A stretch of DNA of 64,000 nt from an uncultured Prevotella sp. Lineage in GTDB: Bacteria > Bacteroidota > Bacteroidia > Bacteroidales > Bacteroidaceae. The position numbers were made by a program, and so were the translations under genes. Under the pieces are notes generated by a model. That model did not search any database. It was not told the DNA's origin and saw nothing but the letters and a program-made list of their open reading frames with translations. Of this stretch, positions 16,562-25,320 are shown in pieces (within the stretch, counting starts at the first letter, position 1; each line of letters starts with the position of its first letter). The stretch lies in assembly GCA_905233165.1 (NCBI GenBank), contig CAJODL010000003.1:62001-126000 (forward strand), read 5' to 3'.

Positions 16562-17429
16562 ATTTCTCTATTTTTTCTTTACATTGTTCCATAAGCCATT
16601 TGGGTGTAGAAGTTGCTCCGCATATTCCTACGGAGGTTATGCCTTTCAGCCATTCTGAATTTATCTCCTCCGGACCTTCAATAAGATATGTATTATGATT
16701 CTTCTCCTTACAAGCGCTATAAAGCACTTTTCCATTACTACTCTTGCGTCCAGAGACAAAGAGTATCAAGTCATGTTTTGTTGCAAACTGACAGATGTTA
16801 GGCATTCTGTTGGCAACCTGTCTGCAGATAGTATCAAAACTCTGGAATGTAGCACCTGGAGCCATGTGGGCTTGGCAATAATCTATGATGCGATGAAATT
16901 CTTCCAACGATTTTGTTGTCTGGGAATACAGATATATGTCGTGTGTGAAATCCAGTTTCTCCACATCGTCAAAATGCTCTAAAACGATTGCTTCTCCCTC
17001 TGTTTGTCCCACAAGGCCCAATACTTCCGCGTGTCCGTTTTTTCCAAATATCACGATATCAGCCTTGTTTTGGTTTTCGTCTTGGTTCTTCAGCTCTTCA
17101 TACCTTTTCTTTATACGCTTCTGAAGAGCAAGCACCACAGGGCATGTAGCATCTACTATCGTTATATTGTTTTGCCTGGCACTTTCGTATGTTGATGGGG
17201 GTTCCCCATGAGCTCGCAATAAGACAGCCTTATCATGTAATTCCTGAAACTCCTGCTGGTCAATAGTCTTCAGCCCCATCTTACGAAGGCGTTCACATTC
17301 CATACCATTATGCACGATATCTCCCAGGCAACTTAATTGTTGCCCGTTCTTCAGCATTTCCTCAGCTTTCTCTATTGCTGTTGTCACACCAAAGCAGAAA
17401 CCAGAGCCTTCATCTATCTCAATTATCAT
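16536..17429 (-). CDS. ispH: 4-hydroxy-3-methylbut-2-enyl diphosphate reductase
   Basis: Last enzyme of the MEP isoprenoid pathway; an iron-sulfur enzyme making IPP and DMAPP. The three cluster cysteines are visible in [13 protein letters not shown] and DTICRQ. HAE in [14 protein letters not shown] and SGRKSSNGK are conserved substrate-binding blocks. With ATG at 17429 it has 297 residues. An in-frame ATG six codons earlier (17447) is possible but not conserved in the family. Overlaps meaB by 11 bases and cmk by 26. Confidence 0.94.
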   Translation of the reverse strand: MIIEIDEGSGFCFGVTTAIEKAEEMLKNGQQLSCLGDIVHNGMECERLRKMGLKTIDQQEFQELHDKAVLLRAHGEPPSTYESARQNNITIVDATCPVVLALQKRIKKRYEELKNQDENQNKADIVIFGKNGHAEVLGLVGQTEGEAIVLEHFDDVEKLDFTHDIYLYSQTTKSLEEFHRIIDYCQAHMAPGATFQSFDTICRQVANRMPNICQFATKHDLILFVSGRKSSNGKVLYSACKEKNHNTYLIEGPEEINSEWLKGITSVGICGATSTPKWLMEQCKEKIEKYEKDNNSN

Positions 17430-18516
17430 TTTTCTTATATATTTCAAGCAGTCTTCCTGCAGCCATAAATGGTGTCAACTCTCCTCTCTGAACAGCATTC
17501 TCCATATCTCTGATCTGGTTCTTCACCTCTGCATTGTTGTAGAAACGATTGCGAAGGGTATTCTCTATCGTTTCATACATCCAGTATTTGTTCTGATAAT
17601 GACGACGCAAATCGAAATATCCGTTTTCCTTTACAAAATCGATATATTCGTATATCATATCCCACACTTCCTTGATGCCATAACCATAGAAGCCAGAATA
17701 AGTTAGCACCTTACGTTGCCAACCGCTTTCTGATGGTGGGAAGAAATGCAGGGCATTCCTAAATCCTTGTGCTGCCATCTCGCAACGTTTTACATTATCG
17801 CCATCACATTTATTGATGACAATGCCGTCAGATATCTCCATGATACCACGCTTTATTCCTTGTAATTCGTCACCAGTTCCTGCTACCTGTATGAGGAGGA
17901 AGAAGTCAACCATCGAGTGGCATGCTGTCTCACTCTGCCCCACTCCAACTGTCTCTATAAATATCTTGTCATATCCAGCTGCTTCGCAAAGTATTACAGT
18001 CTCACGAGTCTTACGTGCCACACCTCCCAACGAACCAGCAGAGGGACTAGGGCGAATAAATGCTTCAGGACGCTGTGACAATTTCTCCATACGTGTCTTA
18101 TCACCCAGAATAGAGCCCTTACTTCTTTCCGAAGATGGGTCGATAGCAAGGACTGCAAGCTTTCCTCCAAACCTATCCAACACATGAATGCCGAATTCAT
18201 CTATTGAGGTCGATTTTCCTGCTCCTGGAACACCACTTATGCCTATCCTGACAGACTTACCAGCATAAGGCAGACAACGTTCTATTACCTGCTGGGCCTT
18301 CTCCTGATGTTCAGGGATGACACTCTCTATCAATGTTACGGCTTGCGACAGCATAGTAACATTGCCAGACAAAATACCATCAACTATTTCATCAACAGTA
18401 TAAACCTTCCTGACGAAACGCTTACGATTAAGATAAGGATTCACGCTGGCAGGTTGTGCAACACCATCATTGACTACCAAGCCTTTGTATTCTTCACTAT
18501 TTTCCGGATGAATCAT
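17419..18516 (-). CDS. meaB: Methylmalonyl-CoA mutase-associated GTPase MeaB (ArgK/LAO family)
   Basis: G3E-family GTPase that protects and reloads the B12-dependent methylmalonyl-CoA mutase. P-loop GVPGAGKST near residue 97; AVLAIDPSSERSKGSILGDKTRM near 120; ETVGVGQSE (switch) and NKCDGDN (specificity) follow. C-terminal helical arm. 365 residues. Propionate/succinate fermentation through this mutase is standard in Prevotella; the mutase genes themselves are not in the window. First gene of meaB - ispH - cmk - topB. Confidence 0.93.
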   Translation of the reverse strand: MIHPENSEEYKGLVVNDGVAQPASVNPYLNRKRFVRKVYTVDEIVDGILSGNVTMLSQAVTLIESVIPEHQEKAQQVIERCLPYAGKSVRIGISGVPGAGKSTSIDEFGIHVLDRFGGKLAVLAIDPSSERSKGSILGDKTRMEKLSQRPEAFIRPSPSAGSLGGVARKTRETVILCEAAGYDKIFIETVGVGQSETACHSMVDFFLLIQVAGTGDELQGIKRGIMEISDGIVINKCDGDNVKRCEMAAQGFRNALHFFPPSESGWQRKVLTYSGFYGYGIKEVWDMIYEYIDFVKENGYFDLRRHYQNKYWMYETIENTLRNRFYNNAEVKNQIRDMENAVQRGELTPFMAAGRLLEIYKKNDN

Positions 18517-18538
18517 TTTTCGTCTATTCTATTTTAAA

Positions 18539-21500
18539 TTATTTGCTTATTGTCATCTTACTACCTTCACTTGTGCCTCTGTATTCAGGAGCATAGGTGC
18601 AGACAGCAATAGCGGAACCAGAGGTATATTCTCCAGTCCTTGTAACATAATATTCTGTTTCGATAACATGTGTTCCTTTCGATAGCTGATTGAAGAAGTA
18701 TTCTGACTTATTATCCTTCATCTGCTGATAGCAACCATACCTGTATCCAGACAACTGATGAACTGGTTCCAAGCAAGCGGCTCTGTTGTCTATTACAGAA
18801 ACGAAGTCATAATCTCTGTCTGCTTCTATCGTTATGCGAACTTTTATTTTATCTCCCACAGAGAGGTTGGATTTTCCTGTTATTATTTCACGCTTTACTT
18901 TTATAATGTCTTCCAGTTCTTCTGCGCTGGGTTGTCTGTACATCTTTGCTATCTCCTCCTCACATGGTTTTGTCTTCAGATAGAAGGCGCTGACAGCATT
19001 GACGGTATTCACAGGATTATCCCAACTCTGCGTACGCTTTGATGATACCAGCCATCTTTGCATCTGGGTAATAGTGCAGTTGTCTTCTGGGGTAATAGCA
19101 TAGAGTGCTTCTATTGCCATCACCTGTGAAGGAATGCGATAGTCACACCATGAATAATGGGTTCTGTAGGAATCAAAATATCTTCCCATATCCTCACGAT
19201 AAACGGTGTGCTGCTTTATCGACTCTGCATACGTTTTAGCCTCATCACTCTTACGGGAATTATCCATTACTATAGCAGCAACAGCCTTTGTTGCCATATC
19301 AGCTTTATTAGTGGCATCTTCCAACAGACGTAGGAAGAATTTATATGTAGCAGATTTGTGACTGTTCCTTTCTTTATTTATAGCAAGGGCATACATCCAG
19401 TCGAGGGCAGTATTACTGAGGAAAGTAATCTTATATTTCTTCATCTCCGCAACTTCCTTATCCATCGCTTTCTGCATGTATTCATAGGCTTTATCTACTG
19501 CTGATGCTAATGCTGTATGTATTCCTTTTCCACCTGTCATTTTCTGCATGCGGGCAAGGGTCTTCAATACAGCCATCGTCATATATTTATTTCCCTCCAT
19601 ACCTGGATACCACGCAAACGAACCATCGCTGCGTTGTAGATTGAGGAGTTGCATCATGACATTATCATTTGCCGGCGATACCAAGGTATCACGAAGATGT
19701 GCTGTCAACACATTGGCATACAAAGCATTTGACAGACAGATAGCACATCTGCTCTTAGGAACACAAAGGTCTGGCAATGCTGCCATCATGATATCATCCG
19801 GCGAGTTGTATATAGTAATAGCTGGCTCAAGTGTTTGTTTTATTCCCAACACAGGAATCTCGTGCTGTTCGCCATCACTATATTTTCCATTCGACGCAAC
19901 AATCTTACATGTCAGAGTGGTTGTATCTGTTCCTGCCTCTATAGGGAATGTCACAGGGGCTGTCTCTCCTGCTTTCAGTTTTATGCGTTGGGTCGTTACC
20001 ACTTCTTTCTTTGAAGAATTCTTCCTTCCCACATAACATTTCACAGTAATCTGTGACTCCTCAACAGAGTTATTTGTAACATTTGTCGTTATCGTTGCTT
20101 TATCTCCTATTCTCAAGAATCGTGGCATATTGGGCTGTACCATCAGCTGCTTTTGGGCTATCACTGTGGTATCAATCATACCAACACGCATTTCCTTGTC
20201 GTGAGCCAAACCCATAAAGCGCCATGATGTCAGACTTTCTGGAAGGGTGAATTCCAACGTTGCTTCTCCCTTGTCGTCTGTCTCCACCTTTGGGTAGAAG
20301 AATGCCGTCTCTCCAAAATTGGTTCGCATAGGAATCGCCTCTTCTGTCATATCTGCCACCTCAGATGCTTTCATCACTACGCCATCTGCTGTAGCACCAG
20401 TTACTGACAACGAACCAAGTCGCATAGCTTTGCTATTTGACACACCCTGAGCCATCATGAGTCGTGGGACAGCTTCTTCGAAACAATCAAATACTCCGTA
20501 CTGGGGATTTATTATGCATTCACTGTTGATATGTGTGAAATCGAAGTTACGCCACTTCACCCAATCTTTTGCCCTTCCAGACATAAATACATGGCCGGTA
20601 TATGGTGTGTACCACGATGATGTCGGAATAGCAAGACGTCTTCTGTCATGTATATTCCACGAATGTTTCCTGATGCCATCCAATGAAGCATCATAGAGAA
20701 CGGAAGTCAGTTGACAGTTGACAGTTGACAGTTGACAGTTTTTTTCTTCAGGACATACTTTGAGAGTCCAGACTTCCTTTGCACCTGGAGCGACCTTGTC
20801 TCTAAATGTTCCCCACTCTACCTTCAACTTGTTTGAAGGCAGTGGACGCCTGATGACCTTTTCTGCAGATTGTATCACATCATCCTTACACCATGCATAG
20901 CAAATCATTGCACCATCTCCATATTCCGGCTTGTAGGTATAGGCATTTGCGAACGTAGCGGTATCGGTATATATCTTACTGCTTTCCAACACCTTACTGC
21001 CTGCAAAGACAGTATAGTAGATATGATATTTCGTAGTATCTTTCTTAATTTCTGCTTTTGGTTCTTCTGGTGTTTCTGGCTGGTTCGTATGCTTTACATA
21101 CAGATGACATCCTGCACTTTGAGTTTCTCCCTTTCCGTCTGTTACATCGGCCGCCACTCTCACATAGCGCCACCAAGGGTAGTATATTTTTCTGCCATTC
21201 GATTGTGCAAACGGGTCTTTTATAACCACCTTTACATCAAACGTGCCGTCATTGTCTGTGAATAAGGTATCTTTCTTGTCGTAATAGCTTACAACCACCT
21301 TGCTGTTTTGCTGAGGTATGCCGTTATATGTCTTTGCAATACCACTTACAATAGCGGTATCTCCAACGACATATTCATCCTTATTCTTTTTCAGTTTTAC
21401 CTCAAAAGTAGGACGCTTATATTCCTCTACCCTTAACGATGCACTTGCCCCATCTGTCATCAGTTGCCAATATCCGCTTCGGATGTCGCCTTCCGGAATG

Positions 21501-22714
21501 GTAAAGTCAACTGCAGCCGTTCCGTAAGCATCTGTTACAGCATATTTCTCTGCCTTCTTCTCTCCCTTGCTGTCGAGCAGTCGTATGTGCATTTTTTCTC
21601 CCGCAACAACACTAGTCTCGATGCCATTCGTAACAGAACTCCTTATTATAGCAGCTTCTATCTTCTGCCCTGGGCGATATATAGCGCGATCGGTATAGAT
21701 ATCGGTATATTTTTTATAACCTTTGTTGCTGTTATATGTATAGTCGTTCCAACGACGCCTGTCTATCAGCGAACTATCTGGGGTTGTTTCTTCTCCTGTT
21801 ATAGCATTAACAAAAACATATCTTTTCTGCTTATTTGGCAACGAGAGTTGTATCACTCTCGTATCTGATACAACAATAGTGTCCGAAACAGTTTCTACTT
21901 TCTTTTCAAAATCCCTTAGGGTTACTACCCATCTGCCTTCCTGCAAAGAGCCTATATCCAAAGTATCATTAAAGTAATCTTCCTCCGAATGTTGTGGAAA
22001 AGCTTTTGTTATCTGACGTTTTTCCTTTGTGCCGACACGATGTATGGTACATTCTATGCCTTTCAGATTCCTAACCCTATCAAAGTATATCTTTATATCT
22101 TTTGCACTCGAGACCTTCTTTTCTACATTTGCATGAAGCACAGGTTCCGTTTTCACCTGTTTTTCATTGGTTTGACGATAGCGGACATATTCATTTCCTT
22201 TGCCGTATATGCTATCTAAAAAAGCAAGATTTCTTTTTTCAAACAATATTACATGGAGCAGGTCATTATTGAAAATCTTACTGTCTTTCCCTGTTGTGAG
22301 GAAAGGCACCCACGGACCTGTGCCATTCGCCTTCTTATATAGCATAGCATCTGGTGATGCCAATAGTGAATCGGCATTTATCCTGTCTCCCTTTGCCAGA
22401 CAATAGAGGGTCTTCATTACGCCATCACTGGTATTCTTCATGCGTTCCTCAAGGCGTTTCTTGAACACCTTTCCGGAGTCGTTGCTAATTTCCCGCTGAT
22501 GATTCACCTCTCGCATCAATGCTGCCAGCAGGTTTCCATAACTCTTTTCTTTCTCTGCCTTTGTCTTTATCTTTTCCAAAACGACAAGGGCTGATTTCGG
22601 CTGGTCCTTATCAGCAAATCCTCTATACTGCTTCCAAAGGGCATCATAACTTTGTGCAAGCATATACATGCTCACACTTATTGTCATGATAGCTGTTGTA
22701 AATAACTTTTTCAA
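18539..22714 (-). CDS. Bacterial alpha-2-macroglobulin family protein, without thioester motif, carrying an in-frame repeat
   Basis: A 1391-residue secreted protein. The signal peptide is about 1-20 (ending YMLAQ). MG-type beta domains are present, including YTDRAIYRPGQKIEAA (MG2/3 block, about 340), and the A2M core is NFGETAFFYPKVETDDKG...LPESLTSWRF (about 800). An alpha/alpha-toroid TED follows (NLQRSDGSFAWYPG, about 1050). The thioester CxEQ expected at the start of the TED is absent, so covalent trapping of proteases seems impossible. Residues ~659-669 (NCQLSTVNCQLT) come from a heptamer array. The TTG start at 22714 overlaps the mrp stop (TTGA). The likely role is periplasmic or surface protease inhibition or a structural one; the exact role is unknown. 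Confidence 0.85.
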   Translation of the reverse strand: MKKLFTTAIMTISVSMYMLAQSYDALWKQYRGFADKDQPKSALVVLEKIKTKAEKEKSYGNLLAALMREVNHQREISNDSGKVFKKRLEERMKNTSDGVMKTLYCLAKGDRINADSLLASPDAMLYKKANGTGPWVPFLTTGKDSKIFNNDLLHVILFEKRNLAFLDSIYGKGNEYVRYRQTNEKQVKTEPVLHANVEKKVSSAKDIKIYFDRVRNLKGIECTIHRVGTKEKRQITKAFPQHSEEDYFNDTLDIGSLQEGRWVVTLRDFEKKVETVSDTIVVSDTRVIQLSLPNKQKRYVFVNAITGEETTPDSSLIDRRRWNDYTYNSNKGYKKYTDIYTDRAIYRPGQKIEAAIIRSSVTNGIETSVVAGEKMHIRLLDSKGEKKAEKYAVTDAYGTAAVDFTIPEGDIRSGYWQLMTDGASASLRVEEYKRPTFEVKLKKNKDEYVVGDTAIVSGIAKTYNGIPQQNSKVVVSYYDKKDTLFTDNDGTFDVKVVIKDPFAQSNGRKIYYPWWRYVRVAADVTDGKGETQSAGCHLYVKHTNQPETPEEPKAEIKKDTTKYHIYYTVFAGSKVLESSKIYTDTATFANAYTYKPEYGDGAMICYAWCKDDVIQSAEKVIRRPLPSNKLKVEWGTFRDKVAPGAKEVWTLKVCPEEKNCQLSTVNCQLTSVLYDASLDGIRKHSWNIHDRRRLAIPTSSWYTPYTGHVFMSGRAKDWVKWRNFDFTHINSECIINPQYGVFDCFEEAVPRLMMAQGVSNSKAMRLGSLSVTGATADGVVMKASEVADMTEEAIPMRTNFGETAFFYPKVETDDKGEATLEFTLPESLTSWRFMGLAHDKEMRVGMIDTTVIAQKQLMVQPNMPRFLRIGDKATITTNVTNNSVEESQITVKCYVGRKNSSKKEVVTTQRIKLKAGETAPVTFPIEAGTDTTTLTCKIVASNGKYSDGEQHEIPVLGIKQTLEPAITIYNSPDDIMMAALPDLCVPKSRCAICLSNALYANVLTAHLRDTLVSPANDNVMMQLLNLQRSDGSFAWYPGMEGNKYMTMAVLKTLARMQKMTGGKGIHTALASAVDKAYEYMQKAMDKEVAEMKKYKITFLSNTALDWMYALAINKERNSHKSATYKFFLRLLEDATNKADMATKAVAAIVMDNSRKSDEAKTYAESIKQHTVYREDMGRYFDSYRTHYSWCDYRIPSQVMAIEALYAITPEDNCTITQMQRWLVSSKRTQSWDNPVNTVNAVSAFYLKTKPCEEEIAKMYRQPSAEELEDIIKVKREIITGKSNLSVGDKIKVRITIEADRDYDFVSVIDNRAACLEPVHQLSGYRYGCYQQMKDNKSEYFFNQLSKGTHVIETEYYVTRTGEYTSGSAIAVCTYAPEYRGTSEGSKMTISK
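20708..20740. repeat. In-frame heptanucleotide array inside the alpha-2-macroglobulin gene
   Basis: Four identical cagttga units and a partial fifth. The coding strand carries the stop-free complement tcaactg. It encodes a seven-residue-period peptide nearly identical to those in the rsmF-like gene and mutL. Confidence 0.93.
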
Positions 22715-23808
22715 TTTGTATGAACTCTTTCTGTTTTTTTCTGTTCGGCATTACGCCTGTTTGTTACTGTTACAACAGATTGTGCCAAAGCGATGAAGGC
22801 TTGTCCTGTTGGTGATGCCACATCGAGGGCAGCAGGTGTACCATTGTCTCCATTCTCGCAGATACTTTGTACTATCGGTATCTGGGCCAAAAGGGGCACA
22901 TTCATCTCGTTTGCAAGATTCTTACATCCCTCCTTACCGAAGATGTAGTATTTATTCTCTGGCAGTTCGGCAGGTGTGAAATATGCCATATTCTCCACCA
23001 ATCCCAAAATTGGCACATTCACCTTGTCGTTGGTGTACATATCAATTCCTTTTCTGGCATCGGCAAGGGCCACCTGTTGTGGTGTGCTAACAATAACGGC
23101 TCCCGTAATAGCGAGGGTTTGCAGCAATGACAGATGTATATCGCTGGTGCCTGGAGGGGTATCGAGTATCAGGTAGTCGAGTTCTCCCCAATCGGCATCG
23201 GCAATGAGTTGTTTTAGTGCACTACAAGCCATTCCGCCACGCCATAATGTCGCAGTATTTGGATTTACGAAGAATCCTATACTCAATAACTTCACGCCAT
23301 ATTGTTCTACTGGCACTATGAGTTGTCTGCCGTCTTTCTCTATGGCATAAGGGCGTTGGTCTTCCACATTAAACATCTTTGGCATCGAAGGGCCGAAGAT
23401 ATCGGTATCTAAGAGTCCTACGCTATATCCTAATCGTGCTAATGAGATAGCGAGGTTAGCAGAAACAGTACTCTTACCTACTCCACCCTTGCCACTGCTT
23501 ACAGCAATGATATTCTTTACCTCTGGCAACAGATGGTCGTCATCAGGACGGGCTGCTTGTTTGTATTCAGTCTTTATCGTCACCTCAACGTCTTTCGACA
23601 CATGATAGTGAATAGCAGCCTCGGCAGCCTTTATGGTAGATGCCATAAAAGGGTCTGTCTCCTTTGGAAAGACGAGTATCACCTCAACCTTCATGCCGTC
23701 AATCTTCGGCTGATCGGCAAGCATCTCGCTCTCTATCAGATTCTTTTTCGTGCCGGCATATATCACGGTAGCCAGCGCATCCGTTATAAGTTTAGGATAT
23801 AATTGCAT
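22711..23808 (-). CDS. mrp: Mrp/ApbC (NBP35-like) Fe-S cluster carrier ATPase
   Basis: P-loop ATPase that carries iron-sulfur clusters to apoproteins. N-terminal DUF59/MIP18-like domain (about 1-90), then deviant Walker A SGKGGVGKST near residue 106, LLDTDIFGPSMP and ILDTPPGTSD. The C-terminal CxxC found in many Mrp proteins is missing: the corresponding stretch reads ENMAYFTPAELPENKYY. 365 residues. Overlaps xseB by 17 bases and the alpha-2-macroglobulin gene by four. Confidence 0.92.
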   Translation of the reverse strand: MQLYPKLITDALATVIYAGTKKNLIESEMLADQPKIDGMKVEVILVFPKETDPFMASTIKAAEAAIHYHVSKDVEVTIKTEYKQAARPDDDHLLPEVKNIIAVSSGKGGVGKSTVSANLAISLARLGYSVGLLDTDIFGPSMPKMFNVEDQRPYAIEKDGRQLIVPVEQYGVKLLSIGFFVNPNTATLWRGGMACSALKQLIADADWGELDYLILDTPPGTSDIHLSLLQTLAITGAVIVSTPQQVALADARKGIDMYTNDKVNVPILGLVENMAYFTPAELPENKYYIFGKEGCKNLANEMNVPLLAQIPIVQSICENGDNGTPAALDVASPTGQAFIALAQSVVTVTNRRNAEQKKTERVHTN

Positions 23809-23977
23809 TTATTTCCTCCTCAGTTTTTATTAGTTTTTCTTTACACATTTTTATGAGGGCCTGAGCATTCTTTATCTCCTTCCCAAGGGCATCAATATCC
23901 ATCTGCCCACTCTCCAATCTCTCTACTATCTCCTGCAACTGCTTCAAAGCAGCCTCATATTTTAATTCATAATTCAT
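23792..23977 (-). CDS. xseB: Exodeoxyribonuclease VII small subunit
   Basis: A 61-residue helical subunit that associates with XseA. KYEAALKQLQEIVERLESGQMDID is the family signature. The ATG at 23977, and so the first residues MNYEL, are supplied by a heptamer array (taattca units on the plus strand). The family does not need these residues. Lies 16 bases after xseA. Confidence 0.93.
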   Translation of the reverse strand: MNYELKYEAALKQLQEIVERLESGQMDIDALGKEIKNAQALIKMCKEKLIKTEEEINAIIS

Positions 23978-24011
23978 AATTCAAAATTCATAATTAACCG
24001 TCAACCGTCAC
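23963..24011. repeat. Heptanucleotide array spanning the xseA-xseB junction
   Basis: Seven consecutive units: taattca three times, aaattca, taattaa, ccgtcaa and ccgtcac. It contains the xseA stop codon (TAA, 23994-23996), encodes the last XseA residues (VTVDG) and provides the xseB start codon (23975-23977). Confidence 0.93.
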
Positions 24012-25196
24012 CTCTCGTTTTCCTTTTGCAGCAATAAGGGTAAGTCTGTCGCCTTTTTGCAGCAGAGTAGCATCCTTCACGGCTTTTCCATTATGTATCG
24101 CCATAGTATATCCCCTTCTGAGGATGTTTATCGGATCTGCTGCCCCGACTCTCTGCTCCATCATCTGCAGGGTATGCTTTTGCTTCAGGAAATACATAGC
24201 GACACTACTCGTAAGTTGTTTCCCCAGTCCCTCTATCTTTATCTTTTCTGTCTCCAACCGTCTTTCAACGGCTCGTGTTATGCGGACAGCACTATTAGCG
24301 AGTTTCTCCAATGTCGCAGCCAGGTTATCAATAAGAAATGCAGCAACTGCAGTCGGAGTCTTCAGGCTTACGCATGCTATGGCATCTATTACTGTCTCGT
24401 CTCTGTCGTGTCCTATGCCTGTTATGATGGGCAGGGGGAAATTGGCAACATTTTCTGCTAATGCCAAAGTATCGAAACCTGACAGGTCTGCACCACTGCC
24501 TCCTCCTCGTATTATCACCACCACATCATATTTCTCCAATTCTTCATTGATGGCATTCAGGGCGGCAATAATACTACCTTCTATATTCTCACCTTGCATA
24601 GTGGCTGGAAAGAGGGTTGTTTCAAAGGCAAAGCCGTAATCGTTATCTTCCAGTTGCCTGCAGAAATCTTCATAACCAGCTGCCGAGGGACTGCTGACAA
24701 TAGCTATTCTCTTCGCAAATGGCGAAACGGGGAGTTCTCTCTGCATGTCATATATGCCTGCTTCCTTCAACGTCTTGATTATCTCCTTCCTGTTTTTAGC
24801 CATCTCGCCAATGGTATAGGTAGGGTCGATATCCAATACTGTCCACGAAAAGCCATAGGCCTCGTGGAAATTGGCTTTTAGCAGGAACAGCATCTTCATG
24901 CCGCGTTCCATGAGGGTTTCTCCCATCACCTGCGCCCACTTTTCCTTTACCTCACGCCAGGTATTGTTCCAACAGCAGGCCCTCGCCTGTGCTATCGGGG
25001 TATTTCCGCTATCGTCCTTCTCCACCAATTCCATGTAGCAATGGCCCTTTTCGCGAATATCCATCAGTTCCGCCTGCACCCACATAGCATCTGGTAATAC
25101 AGATTCTACGGCAGTCCGAACCATACTGTTGGCTTCCGAAAGACTTAACTGCTTATTATCGTCTTCAAATATAAGCACAGCTGCGAAGGTACTCAT
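23994..25196 (-). CDS. xseA: Exodeoxyribonuclease VII large subunit
   Basis: Nuclease subunit degrading single-stranded DNA. N-terminal OB-fold (LSLSEANSMVRTAVES...MWVQAELMDI, about 15-110), then RIAIVSSPSAAGYEDF (about 140), RGGGSGADLSGFD (about 205) and GIGHDRDETVIDAIA (about 240), all XseA signatures. ATG at 25196 gives 400 residues. The frame is open to 25364, but the upstream part would cross the divergent MATE promoter and is not XseA-like. The C-terminus is made by the heptamer array. Confidence 0.93.
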   Translation of the reverse strand: MSTFAAVLIFEDDNKQLSLSEANSMVRTAVESVLPDAMWVQAELMDIREKGHCYMELVEKDDSGNTPIAQARACCWNNTWREVKEKWAQVMGETLMERGMKMLFLLKANFHEAYGFSWTVLDIDPTYTIGEMAKNRKEIIKTLKEAGIYDMQRELPVSPFAKRIAIVSSPSAAGYEDFCRQLEDNDYGFAFETTLFPATMQGENIEGSIIAALNAINEELEKYDVVVIIRGGGSGADLSGFDTLALAENVANFPLPIITGIGHDRDETVIDAIACVSLKTPTAVAAFLIDNLAATLEKLANSAVRITRAVERRLETEKIKIEGLGKQLTSSVAMYFLKQKHTLQMMEQRVGAADPINILRRGYTMAIHNGKAVKDATLLQKGDRLTLIAAKGKREVTVDG

Positions 25197-25263
25197 TTTT
25201 CTGGCCTTCACACGCATGCGCTGAAATATTTTTATAAAAGGGTCATATTTTTGACAAGTAAAT

Positions 25264-25294
25264 TTTGTTTTCTCACATATTTTTTTTACCTTTG
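25264..25294 (+). promoter_or_regulatory. Promoter of the MATE - cytidylate-kinase-like - purT - trmO unit
   Basis: TTTG (25264-25267), 19 bases, TACCTTTG (25287-25294): a full consensus match. The ATG follows 26 bases later, which decides the start at 25321 over an earlier in-frame one at 25303. Confidence 0.85.
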
Positions 25295-25320
25295 CATCCG
25301 CATTGCATAAACACACTATA

